A stretch of 10,432 nt of DNA, taken from positions 12,331 to 22,762 of the forward strand of contig NZ_JAHZAA010000019.1 of NCBI RefSeq assembly GCF_019424165.1. Reading direction: 5' to 3'. Of this stretch, positions 1 through 6,819 are shown piece by piece. Both the position numbers and the translations under genes were made by a program. Within the stretch, counting starts at the first letter, position 1, and each line of letters starts with the position of its first letter. The notes beneath the pieces are model-generated. The model saw nothing but the letters and a program-made list of their open reading frames with translations, did no database searches and was not told where the DNA came from. The stretch is from Desulfovibrio sp. (GTDB lineage Bacteria > Desulfobacterota > Desulfovibrionia > Desulfovibrionales > Desulfovibrionaceae).

Positions 1-1302
1 GGCTGGACGCTTGAAGGCGGCCGTCTGCCCCTGGCCATGCGTACCGAACCCGGACCCGGCGGCCAAGGCGAAGAAACCACTTACAGCCTGGCCGTGTCTG
101 TGCCGCGTCTGCCCTGGCTTGTAGATCAGGGGGTGGAGACCGGGCGCATTGACGCAGTCTATAATTCCCTGCGCGAAAACGTCATCCTGGCTGCGGGTCT
201 TGTGCTGGCCCTGACAGGCATCATGCTGTCCGCCCTGTGGTGGTGGCTTGTGGGCCGCAGAGAGCGCGCCGTGGCCGACCAGTTGCGCCGCCTGTACCTT
301 ATGGTCAATCAGCAGAAACAGATTATGGACGGCGTGAACTCCGCTCTGTCGGCAGGGGTTGTGCTTAACGACCTTAACGGGATCATATTTTATGCCAACC
401 AGAGCTTTGCGCATATGGTAGGCACGGATGCCAACAGCCTGCGCGGCCGTTCCTATACCGATCTGGGGCCGGATCTCGCGCGCAGCCTTGTGACCCATAC
501 GCTGGCGGTACACCAGACCGGCGACCTTTCAAGCTTTACCGAAACGCTGCCGGTAGACGGCAGCCAGCGCTACTTCTTTACGTCCTGCACGCCGTTTCGC
601 GACGAGGCCGGGCGCATGTCGGGTGTGGTTTCGGTTTACAGCGACGTGACAGACCTCGCCACGGCCCAGCAGCGGGCGCAGCAGATGGTCAACCAGACCG
701 TCAATGCCTTTGTGCGCGCGGTTGAAGCTGTTGACAGCTATCTGCGCGGGCATTCGACCCTTATGGCACAGCTTGCCGTGACCCTGGCCTATGGCCTTGA
801 AAAAACGGATGCAATCACTCTGGCTACCTTGCGGACGGCGGCCAATCTTTCGCAGATAGGCATGATCCAGTTGCCCAGAGAACTGCTCACCAAGTCCGGT
901 GTGCTCACGCCCGAAGAGCGCTCGCTGCTGCAACAGCATGTGGAGTATGCCAGACGCGCCCTGGAAGGCATTGATTTTGGCCTGCCGGTTCTGGAAGCCA
1001 TTTCGCAGATGTATGAAAGGGAAGACGGCTCCGGTTACCCGGCCGGGCTTTCCGGAGACGCCATTTGCGAAAACGCCCGTATTCTGGCCGTGGCCAATAC
1101 CTTCTGCGCTCTGGTTCGCTCGCGTTCCTACCGCCAGGCTATGAGTGTTGAACAGGCGCTGGGCATTCTGGAAGAGCAGCCGCCCAAGTACGACACGCGC
1201 GTGGTGGCGGCCCTGAGAACGTTCCTGGCCTCGGAGCAGGGCGCGGCCTTTCTTGCGCTGTTGAATGACAGCCGGGATGATAAATCTGAACATGAAGGCT
1301 AG
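1..1302 (+). CDS. Membrane sensor protein with PAS domain and degenerate HD-GYP domain (5' end missing)
   Basis: The reading frame is open from base 1, so the true start lies upstream of the window; the internal ATG at 37 has no good ribosome binding site. Numbering from base 1, residues 1-58 look like the end of an extracytoplasmic sensor region. Residues about 60-83 form one membrane helix ending in WWW and positive charges. Residues about 107-220 are a PAS domain (GVVLNDLNGIIFYANQSF). Residues about 232-415 align with HD-GYP phosphodiesterase domains: the GHS motif (H251), LT-EE, a later His (H313), DGSGYPAGL (GYP at 345-347) and ARILAVA are all visible. However, the HD pair is Ser284-Gln285, the Lys of HDIGK is Met288, the HH pair is Met337-Tyr338, and the Asp of the AVAD motif is Asn366. 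Family knowledge says these are metal ligands, so c-di-GMP hydrolysis is unlikely; a binding or scaffold role is inferred. A glycosyltransferase starts 11 nt after the stop. Confidence 0.88.
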   Translation, partial: GWTLEGGRLPLAMRTEPGPGGQGEETTYSLAVSVPRLPWLVDQGVETGRIDAVYNSLRENVILAAGLVLALTGIMLSALWWWLVGRRERAVADQLRRLYLMVNQQKQIMDGVNSALSAGVVLNDLNGIIFYANQSFAHMVGTDANSLRGRSYTDLGPDLARSLVTHTLAVHQTGDLSSFTETLPVDGSQRYFFTSCTPFRDEAGRMSGVVSVYSDVTDLATAQQRAQQMVNQTVNAFVRAVEAVDSYLRGHSTLMAQLAVTLAYGLEKTDAITLATLRTAANLSQIGMIQLPRELLTKSGVLTPEERSLLQQHVEYARRALEGIDFGLPVLEAISQMYEREDGSGYPAGLSGDAICENARILAVANTFCALVRSRSYRQAMSVEQALGILEEQPPKYDTRVVAALRTFLASEQGAAFLALLNDSRDDKSEHEG

Positions 1303-1313
1303 CGTGGTCATAC

Positions 1314-2534
1314 ATGCGGATATTGTTTTTAAATTCGACATTTCCCGGGCGTTTTCGTTCCCTGGCTCAGGCCTTTGGGGCTGTTCGTGAAAACACGGTG
1401 CTTTTTCTGGCCGAAGCCGGGCAGAAAGTAGCGCTTGCCGGAGTACGCCGGCTGCGCCTGCCGCCAGCTGCCCCCTGTGATAGTGATGACCCGGCGGAAA
1501 GGGAGATCGTCACGCGGTTGCGGCGTGGAGCGCGCGCGGGCAATACTTTGCTGGGCCTGCGCAAAGACGGCTTTTTCCCTGATATTGTCTGCGCTTCGGC
1601 CGGCATGGGCGGCAGTTTTTATTTGCGCGACATTTTTCCCGATACCTTTTATGTGGGGCAGGGCGACTGGTTTTATACGCCGGGCGAAAGCCATTGCTTT
1701 TTCAACAGGGGAAAACCGCGCCCGGCTGCGGATTTTGCCCCGGCAAGGGTCGCGAATCTTTGGGAATATAACGCCTTGGGCGACTGTGATCTGGCCGTAA
1801 CGTCATCGTTGTGGCAGAGGGAGCAGTACCCTGAATTTCTGAAAAAAAAGCTGCACGTTGTGCACAGCGGCATTAACCCCCGCTTTTTTTCCCCGGTGGA
1901 AAGCCAGGACGAACATGCGAAAGAGCTTGTCAGTTTTTTGGGGCCGCCGCATGAACCGGCGCGTGGCTTCCAGCAGTTTGTTGAATGCCTGCCGCACCTG
2001 CTTGCGCAACGGCCCAACTGCCTGGTGCTGATTGCCTGGCTTGAAAGCGCGACCCCGGGTGGTGGTATGCGCGGCAAGGAAGAAGAAGCCCTGCAACGGG
2101 TAGACAGCCTGAATCTGCCGCCGGAGCAGAGAGTTCGTGTGCATGTGCTCGGCTCGCGCTCACTCAGGGAGTATCGGGAACTTTTGCGGTCCTCTACGGC
2201 CCATGTTTACCTGGCCGCGCCCCATTCGCTGAGTACCGGCCTGCTGGAGGCCATGGCCTGCGGCACCCTGGTGGTCGGCTCTGATACGCCGCCTGTGCGG
2301 GAAATCATCCGGGACGGCGTCAACGGTTTTTTGTGCGGCTTCTGGGATGCGGAATGCATGGCCCGCACGGTTGCCCATGCGCTGGAAAATGCCTCTGCAC
2401 TCGGGCAGGTGCGCGTTGCCGCACAGCAGACCATATTGCGGGAATTCGATGCGGAAGTGCAGACGCGGCGGCTCATGAGCCTCATCCTGCACAGCATGGA
2501 GCAGAAAAAAAGCAAGAAAAACACCGGGGCATAA
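1314..2534 (+). CDS. Glycosyltransferase, GT4/GT1 type (GT-B fold)
   Basis: This 406-aa cytoplasmic protein probably transfers a sugar from a nucleotide-sugar donor to a glycan, lipid or protein acceptor; neither donor nor acceptor can be read from sequence. The N-terminus MRILFLNSTFPGRFRSLAQ matches the group of family-4 transferases that begin with an FPGQFRHLA-like segment (Pfam Glyco_trans_4_3 type). Later hallmarks are a Trp-Gln-Arg stretch and HSGINPRFF around residues 180-195, and a C-terminal GT1 domain with AHVYLAAPHSLSTGLLEAMACG (Glu312), GSDTPPVREII (Glu330) and DGVNGFL. The first Glu of the EX7E motif is replaced by His304, as is common in this subgroup. ATG 1314 is the only sensible start: a stop in this frame lies at 1293-1295, and no strong Shine-Dalgarno precedes it. 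The 11-nt gap after the PAS/HD-GYP-like gene suggests one operon and possible translational coupling. No signal peptide or membrane helix is seen. Confidence 0.9.
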   Translation: MRILFLNSTFPGRFRSLAQAFGAVRENTVLFLAEAGQKVALAGVRRLRLPPAAPCDSDDPAEREIVTRLRRGARAGNTLLGLRKDGFFPDIVCASAGMGGSFYLRDIFPDTFYVGQGDWFYTPGESHCFFNRGKPRPAADFAPARVANLWEYNALGDCDLAVTSSLWQREQYPEFLKKKLHVVHSGINPRFFSPVESQDEHAKELVSFLGPPHEPARGFQQFVECLPHLLAQRPNCLVLIAWLESATPGGGMRGKEEEALQRVDSLNLPPEQRVRVHVLGSRSLREYRELLRSSTAHVYLAAPHSLSTGLLEAMACGTLVVGSDTPPVREIIRDGVNGFLCGFWDAECMARTVAHALENASALGQVRVAAQQTILREFDAEVQTRRLMSLILHSMEQKKSKKNTGA

Positions 2535-2570
2535 CCGGATTGTCTTGCAGTATCAGTCTTTTTTAAAAAT

Positions 2571-2619
2571 AAAAAAGCCGCGCGCCCCGAAGATCATGCT
2601 ATCCATAACGGCTCGCGGC
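2571..2619 (-). terminator. Intrinsic terminator of the GGDEF-EAL gene
   Basis: A 10-bp stem with one mismatch pairs 2577-2586 (gccgcgcgcc) with 2610-2619 (ggctcgcggc). The loop is long at 23 nt. Read on the minus strand, the stem is followed directly by six T (2576-2571) and a further T-rich stretch. It begins 62 nt after the stop codon of the minus-strand gene. On the plus strand the stem is followed only by a short T run, so it would serve the glycosyltransferase transcript poorly. The long loop lowers certainty. Confidence 0.6.
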
Positions 2620-2681
2620 AGCGTGCTTTTCCCCATACAAAGCAGCAGAACAGGCCGCCTTTGGACAAAAGCTTCATCATA

Positions 2682-5564
2682 TTACGTGATGAGCATGGCC
2701 AGGCGGGCCTCAAATTCATGTTCCGGCTCGGGCTTGGCATAGTAGTAGCCCTGGGCCTTGAAACAGCCCAGCCGCATAAGAATGGCCGCCTGCTCGGCGG
2801 TTTCCACGCCTTCGCAAATAACAGACATTTCAAGGTCCAGAGCCATGCGTATGATATTGCCAAGCACTGTCTGCGCCCTCTGGCCAGGCAGGTCGCGCAG
2901 GACAAAACTGCGGTCGATCTTGATGACGTCGGCATTGAGCATCTGCACGAGCCCCAGTGAGGAATAGCCCGCGCCAAAGTCGTCAATGGCGGTTTTAAAT
3001 CCATACTGCTTGAGCTGGATAAGGCGCAACCATGCCGCCTCGGGATTTTTCATGATGGCGCTTTCGGTGATTTCCACTTCCAGCAGTTCGTGGGGGATGG
3101 AGTAACGGTCAGCTATTTCTGCCAGTTGCCGTGGGAATTCGGGCCGGTCAAAATGCACGCGCGAGAAGTTGCACGAAACCGTGTACAGCGGCAGGTTGCG
3201 CAAGCGCCAGCTTTGCATGGCTTTGCAGACCTGCGTGAACACGTGCATGTCAATGTCCATAATCAGGCCATTGCGCTCGAAAAGGGGGATAAAGCTGTCG
3301 GGCATAAGCAGGCCGCGGGTGGGGTGATTCCACCGCACCAAAGCTTCGCTGCCGATAATGGCGCCCGTGCGCATGTCCACCTTGATCTGATACCAGGGAA
3401 CCAGTTCGCCCTCCTTGATGGCAGTTTCAAGCCTGCCGTTAAGCTCCTGATGTAACAGGGCTTCTTGCCGCATCTGTTCATCGTAGAGCATCAGGCAGGT
3501 GCTGCCGTTGCGCTTGGCCTCACGGCGCGCATAATTTGTCAGATCAAGCATGAGCTGCACATCGCGGCCCTCTGTGCCGCTGACGATGTAAGCGCCATAT
3601 ACCGTTTTGATTTTATATGGCATTTCTTCTTTTTGCCGCCATATATCCAGATTGTCCTCCATATGGCGCAGCCGCGCCAGCAGCAGCTCCCATCCTTCAT
3701 AGCGCAGCAGCATCGCGTACATGTCGGCCGATGCGCGGGCGCAAAGTTCGCCTTCACCCACATTGCTTCGCAATATGTCGCCATATGCACGTAACAGTTT
3801 GTCACCGCAGGAAAAACCAAACTGGTCGTTGATTGCCTTGAACTGGCAGATATCGCCAAACAGCAGCACATAGGCCTGATTGCCCGTATTGGCGAGCAGC
3901 CTGGCGCAGTCCTGGCGGAATTTGTAAAGATTGGGCAGGCCGGTGAGCATGTCGCGGTGCAGCAGCATCTGTATGCGCTTGTTGCTGTTGGACTTGATGG
4001 CAAGGCTGATGCCCATGAGCAGGGTGACTGTAAGAAAAAAGAGCATAAGAGCGCTGAACGTGCTTACAGGATTCTGGCTGATGAATTCTGCAAGCGTGGT
4101 TTCACGCTGTAGCGGGTCTGCAGTGGGCGCCATACCGTCGACAGGGCTTTCCGGCAAGGATTGCAAGCCCTTGTCCAGAATGGAATACAGGCGCAGATCT
4201 GCCTGGCGCGAAACACCCATCCTGATATTGCTGATATATTTGTCCGCAGGATTCACAGACAGGCCCGCGTAACGCGGATTCTTCAGCAGATGGGCTGCTG
4301 CGTAGACATCGGAATAGGTCGTGTCCGTTTCACCGTTGACAAGGGCATCCAGGCATTCCGTGAGGTTATCGTAGTAGTGCGCTTCTTTGTCTTTGTTGTC
4401 GGCGGCCACCTGACTTGAAATCAGGCAGCCCCGCCGCAGAGCGATGCGGCGTCCGTTCTGGGGCGAGCCGTCACGGCGGTACACCTGAACCACCGCTGTG
4501 CGCAGATACGGGCGCGTAGTACGCATGAACAGTTCTTTATCCCACAGGAAATTGCCGGAAAGAGCGCAGACGACATCTACTTCGCCGCTGGTGACCATAC
4601 TCAGGGACTGGGCCATGGACATGGGAACGAACTGGAACCTGAGCCCCGTTGTCTGCCGGATTTTATCGAACAGGTTGGCAACAATCCCCGAAAAAGCCTG
4701 TGTCTGGGGATTTTCCCAGGTCAGCGGGGGCCAGTCCGGGTCATATGCCACGATAACGGGCTTGCCTTCATTGAGGTACAGATGCTCATCGAGAGTAAAA
4801 AGAGACTGCTCGGCCATATTGACGGAAAGATATCTGCCGTACAGCTCATGAGTGGCGGAGACGCGCCGCGCGATCCGGCGCTGCTCTTCATTGAGCGTGG
4901 CAAGCAGCCGTGATTTACGGGGATTGACGGCAAAATAGAAAGGTTCCGGAGAAAAATGCGCCACCACGCGAAGGGGCATGTCGCGACGGGGCAGGCTGGT
5001 GGCAATGCCGTCCACCTCATTGTCGTGCAGGGCTTGCAGCAGGGCCGTGGTATTGGTGTAGGCCACCGGGTGCAGGCGTATGCCCATCTTGCGGGCATAC
5101 GCAACAAGGGCGGGGGCATCCCTGGTGCCGGCAATAACACCCACGCGCATGCCGTCAAAGCTCGCAGGCTTGTCGTGCCTGTAGCGCGCATCGTCCGGTT
5201 TGACGGCAATGGAGACAAAGGAAATGGCAAGGGGCAGGTCGGGAAAGAGTATGTCTGTTTTCCGGCCGGGAAGAAAAAACGTGCAGGGCAGCAAGTCTAT
5301 CTGGCCGTGCTCAAGCAGTTGGAGACCGCGCGGCCAGTCGTCGCAGTCCACGATCTTGTAGCGTATTCCGGTATTGGTCGAAATTTCGTGCAGAATTTCA
5401 AAAACCGTTCCGTGGTAATGCCCGTCACGGTCACGGGTCATATAGTCGCCGAATTCAAAAAAGCCTACACGCACGACCTCTCCAGCAAGAGCGGGCGTGG
5501 AAAATAACAGATAAACCGCAATGGCGAGGACCGGCAGAAAAGTTCTGTACTGAAGCATTTTCAT
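2682..5564 (-). CDS. Periplasmic-sensing c-di-GMP phosphodiesterase: two SBP domains, TM, degenerate GGDEF, EAL
   Basis: A 960-aa inner-membrane signalling protein. Residues 1-27 are a signal peptide or anchor ending ALA|GE. Residues about 29-255 and 265-490 are two tandem bacterial family-3 solute-binding (Venus-flytrap) domains; the second has the DPDWPPLTW opening also typical of BvgS-like sensors. A single membrane helix lies at about 504-525, followed by the cytoplasmic part. In the GGDEF domain (about 535-690), GDICQFKAIND and CGDKLL are kept but the signature reads SADMY (612-616), and no RxxD inhibitory site is seen, so cyclase activity is unlikely. The EAL domain (about 705-955) keeps EAL (740-742), Asn799, Glu831, DDFGAGYSS (Asp861-Asp862), Lys882, Glu918 and Gln938. 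These are the residues that family knowledge ties to magnesium binding and c-di-GMP hydrolysis, so it is probably an active phosphodiesterase controlled by periplasmic ligands such as amino acids (ligand inferred). The start at 5564 has GAGGAA at 5572-5577, well spaced. The gene stands alone and is followed by a terminator. Confidence 0.93.
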   Translation of the reverse strand: MKMLQYRTFLPVLAIAVYLLFSTPALAGEVVRVGFFEFGDYMTRDRDGHYHGTVFEILHEISTNTGIRYKIVDCDDWPRGLQLLEHGQIDLLPCTFFLPGRKTDILFPDLPLAISFVSIAVKPDDARYRHDKPASFDGMRVGVIAGTRDAPALVAYARKMGIRLHPVAYTNTTALLQALHDNEVDGIATSLPRRDMPLRVVAHFSPEPFYFAVNPRKSRLLATLNEEQRRIARRVSATHELYGRYLSVNMAEQSLFTLDEHLYLNEGKPVIVAYDPDWPPLTWENPQTQAFSGIVANLFDKIRQTTGLRFQFVPMSMAQSLSMVTSGEVDVVCALSGNFLWDKELFMRTTRPYLRTAVVQVYRRDGSPQNGRRIALRRGCLISSQVAADNKDKEAHYYDNLTECLDALVNGETDTTYSDVYAAAHLLKNPRYAGLSVNPADKYISNIRMGVSRQADLRLYSILDKGLQSLPESPVDGMAPTADPLQRETTLAEFISQNPVSTFSALMLFFLTVTLLMGISLAIKSNSNKRIQMLLHRDMLTGLPNLYKFRQDCARLLANTGNQAYVLLFGDICQFKAINDQFGFSCGDKLLRAYGDILRSNVGEGELCARASADMYAMLLRYEGWELLLARLRHMEDNLDIWRQKEEMPYKIKTVYGAYIVSGTEGRDVQLMLDLTNYARREAKRNGSTCLMLYDEQMRQEALLHQELNGRLETAIKEGELVPWYQIKVDMRTGAIIGSEALVRWNHPTRGLLMPDSFIPLFERNGLIMDIDMHVFTQVCKAMQSWRLRNLPLYTVSCNFSRVHFDRPEFPRQLAEIADRYSIPHELLEVEITESAIMKNPEAAWLRLIQLKQYGFKTAIDDFGAGYSSLGLVQMLNADVIKIDRSFVLRDLPGQRAQTVLGNIIRMALDLEMSVICEGVETAEQAAILMRLGCFKAQGYYYAKPEPEHEFEARLAMLIT

Positions 5565-5709
5565 GAGCGCTTTCCTCAGGTTTCACACATCGTTAGGGAA
5601 GCGTTTGCTCTATGCTGCCTGCGCAGCAATATCATGTGGTTTTTTTGGGGGGCAGGGCCGCCGTGAACTTCAGGCTACGGGCGACACCATCGCACGATAA
5701 AAGCGTGTA

Positions 5710-5742
5710 CCTGTCATGCCGCTGTATACGTCGCATGACGGG
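5710..5742. repeat. Inverted repeat GTCATGC-N13-GCATGAC, possible operator
   Basis: Perfect 7-bp arms lie at 5713-5719 and 5733-5739. Pairing extends outward with one G-T wobble to 5710 and 5742. The arm centres are 20 bp apart, about two helical turns, which is typical for a dimeric regulator. It lies about 150 bp upstream of the GGDEF-EAL start, inside or just downstream of its likely promoter region. It could instead be a hairpin in the leader RNA. The regulator is unknown. Confidence 0.35.
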
Positions 5743-5806
5743 GGGACATCTGGGATCCAGCCGCAAACGTGCATCGGAATCGCAGCAAATGATAAATCAC
5801 TCTACC

Positions 5807-5834
5807 TTTATGGAATTGCTGATGCAAGTATCAA
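5807..5834 (-). promoter_or_regulatory. Candidate sigma70-type promoter of the GGDEF-EAL gene
   Basis: On the minus strand, TTGATA (5834-5829; 5 of 6 to consensus) is followed after 16 bp by CATAAA (5812-5807; 4 of 6). It would give a leader of about 235 nt, which is long, and AT-rich DNA produces chance matches, so this is only a candidate. Confidence 0.3.
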
Positions 5835-6130
5835 AAGTTTATTACGCCTAGTATATGCTTTTTATTGTGTAAATATTATTAATTTTTATCTTAATATCTT
5901 GAAATAAAAGCAGAAAAATATATATTTGATACAGGGGGCGGTATCATGTCGCTAATGATGCCAGTTCGTATTGCTACTTTGTAGTGCGTAGTGGAAAGAA
6001 GGCAGCTCATTTTTTAATACATATTTTTATAAAGATGTAATTATATGTTTCGCTATAGATATTATGTATTAAAGTTGTAGATGTGTCTTTATATTTTATT
6101 GATGCTGTTTATTTGTATTTATGTATTTAG

Positions 6131-6153
6131 ATTAATAATCATATATTATTAAT
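6131..6153. repeat. Perfect 9-bp inverted repeat in the AT-rich island
   Basis: The arm attaataat (6131-6139) and its exact reverse complement attattaat (6145-6153) flank a 5-nt loop. Being only A and T in a very AT-rich stretch, it could arise by chance; it is listed because a second perfect palindrome begins 6 nt later. Confidence 0.5.
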
Positions 6154-6158
6154 ATAAT

Positions 6159-6183
6159 ATAGTTATGCATAATATATAACTAT
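6159..6183. repeat. Perfect 8-bp inverted repeat in the AT-rich island
   Basis: The arm atagttat (6159-6166) pairs with ataactat (6176-6183) across a 9-nt spacer. The arm centres are about 17 bp apart. It might be a regulator site or cruciform element; chance is also possible given the composition. Confidence 0.45.
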
Positions 6184-6230
6184 GGTGCTATGGTTATTTT
6201 TTGTTGTATACAAATATAATAATATTTAAA

Positions 6231-6246
6231 ACTTATGCACATAAGT
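6231..6246. repeat. 16-bp palindrome containing a DnaA-box match
   Basis: The site acttatg-ca-cataagt has perfect 7-bp arms with a 2-nt centre. TTATGCACA at 6233-6241 fits the general DnaA-box consensus TTATNCACA. No other strict box was found nearby, so an origin is not supported. It lies 208 bp upstream of the XRE start and could equally be an operator. Confidence 0.4.
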
Positions 6247-6315
6247 GTTTTTAAAATTGTCATTTGTGCAAACTATGTATGTACTGGAAAAAGAAATAAC
6301 AGGAATTCTTGATAT

Positions 6316-6444
6316 ATGGATAGTTTTAAAGAGGTATTTTACGGCTATATGCGGCAAAAAAAGAATAAATATGGAAAATATGTAAACTATGGTTCTCGAT
6401 TTGTGAGTGCTATAGTTCATATTCATCGGCGAGTTTTGGTGTAA
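6316..6444 (+). CDS. Possible small basic protein, 42 aa (uncertain)
   Basis: An ATG at 6316 opens a 42-codon frame ending in TAA at 6442-6444. The predicted product begins MDSFKEVFYGYM and is rich in Lys, Arg and Tyr, with no recognised domain. AGGA at 6301-6304 lies 11 nt before the ATG, an acceptable ribosome binding site, and a stop in the same frame at 6310 fixes the 5' limit. It is in the same frame as the XRE gene, whose ATG follows 9 nt after the stop, and the XRE start itself has no clear Shine-Dalgarno. This arrangement would suit a translated leader or a small partner of the regulator. In DNA this AT-rich an open frame of 43 codons can occur by chance, so confidence is low. Confidence 0.3.
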   Translation: MDSFKEVFYGYMRQKKNKYGKYVNYGSRFVSAIVHIHRRVLV

Positions 6445-6453
6445 TTAATACTT

Positions 6454-6768
6454 ATGAAAGTATATCCGTACCTTTCGGGCGCCATTGCAAAGGTGATTGA
6501 GGCCTTGCGCGCAGAGCGCGGCATGACCAAGTCATCGCTGGCTGACTTTGCCTGTCTCGAGCGACGCTATCTGCGCGACATTGAACAGGAGCTGAAACGA
6601 CCGACGGTCAATGCCGTCTACTCTATCTGTGAGGCGCTGCGTGTGCCGCCGGAGGAGTTTTTCAGGAGGGTTTCGGAAGAAATTGAGAAAAAAAGAAACA
6701 GTGAACGTCGCGTCCATTGTGGAAAAGGCGTGTCCGGCATGAAAAAAATTGATGGAAAAAAGGCCTGA
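6454..6768 (+). CDS. XRE/Cro-C1-family helix-turn-helix regulator
   Basis: A 104-aa cytoplasmic DNA-binding protein. Residues about 9-72 form a typical HTH_3 five-helix domain: AKVIEALRAERGMTKSSLADF, then the recognition part ERRYLRDIEQELKRPTVNAV, then ICEALRVPPEEFF. The tail is short and basic, with no second domain (no peptidase, cupin or toxin partner domain is visible). Such proteins usually repress their own promoter or act on neighbours; targets are unknown, and the palindromes upstream are natural candidates. The ATG at 6454 has only a weak upstream ribosome binding site; translation might be coupled to the small frame ending at 6444. The coding sequence is GC-rich again, in sharp contrast with the AT-rich DNA just before it. 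It converges on the aminotransferase gene, with 51 nt between the stops. Confidence 0.85.
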   Translation: MKVYPYLSGAIAKVIEALRAERGMTKSSLADFACLERRYLRDIEQELKRPTVNAVYSICEALRVPPEEFFRRVSEEIEKKRNSERRVHCGKGVSGMKKIDGKKA

Positions 6769-6802
6769 AAAAAAGAGCGCGAGCGGCGTGGCCGCCGCTC
6801 GC
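6768..6802 (-). terminator. Strong intrinsic terminator of the aminotransferase gene
   Basis: A perfect 10-bp stem, gcgagcggcg (6779-6788) with cgccgctcgc (6793-6802), encloses a 4-nt loop. On the minus strand it is followed, after four bases, by a run of seven T (6774-6768). It starts 17 nt past the aminotransferase stop. The T run touches the stop codon of the convergent XRE gene. On the plus strand no T run follows, so it acts mainly on the minus strand. Confidence 0.88.
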
Positions 6803-6819
6803 ACTCCTGTTTGCAAGGG

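Larger units (their letters stand above)
5840..6453. other. AT-rich intergenic island between the GGDEF-EAL and XRE genes
   Basis: This is the AT-rich part of the 889-nt gap between divergent genes (5565-6453). A hand count over 5881-6420 gives 138 G+C in 540 bases, about 26%, with the 6121-6180 line at 7 of 60; neighbouring genes are clearly GC-rich. It contains several perfect palindromes (6131-6153, 6159-6183, 6231-6246), a small inverted repeat TGATAC-N8-GTATCA at 5927-5946, and one plausible small ORF (6316-6444). No convincing protein gene, tRNA or insertion-sequence end was seen. The part at 5565-5839 has near-normal composition and holds the likely control region of the minus-strand gene. 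The island may be acquired DNA, a large control region or unrecognised small RNA; the sequence alone does not decide. Confidence 0.75.

Noticed and set aside
529..1341. 270-aa minus-strand open frame
   Set aside because: It is antisense to the PAS/HD-GYP-like gene with no domain and no ribosome binding site worth noting.
4956..5507. 183-aa plus-strand open frame
   Set aside because: It is antisense to the solute-binding part of the large sensor gene, where the real frame has clear domains.
5612..5907. Two overlapping plus-strand frames of 63 and 79 aa upstream of the AT-rich island
   Set aside because: No domain, no ribosome binding site, and Cys/Arg-rich translations typical of noncoding sequence.
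6226..6426. 66-aa hydrophobic minus-strand frame in the AT-rich island
   Set aside because: Ile/Phe/Tyr-rich translation is expected from any frame in such AT-rich DNA; no good ribosome binding site, and it overlaps the better supported plus-strand small frame.
5840..6453. Replication origin in the AT-rich island
   Set aside because: Only one strict DnaA-box match was found and no dnaA, dnaN, gidA or other origin-linked gene is present.
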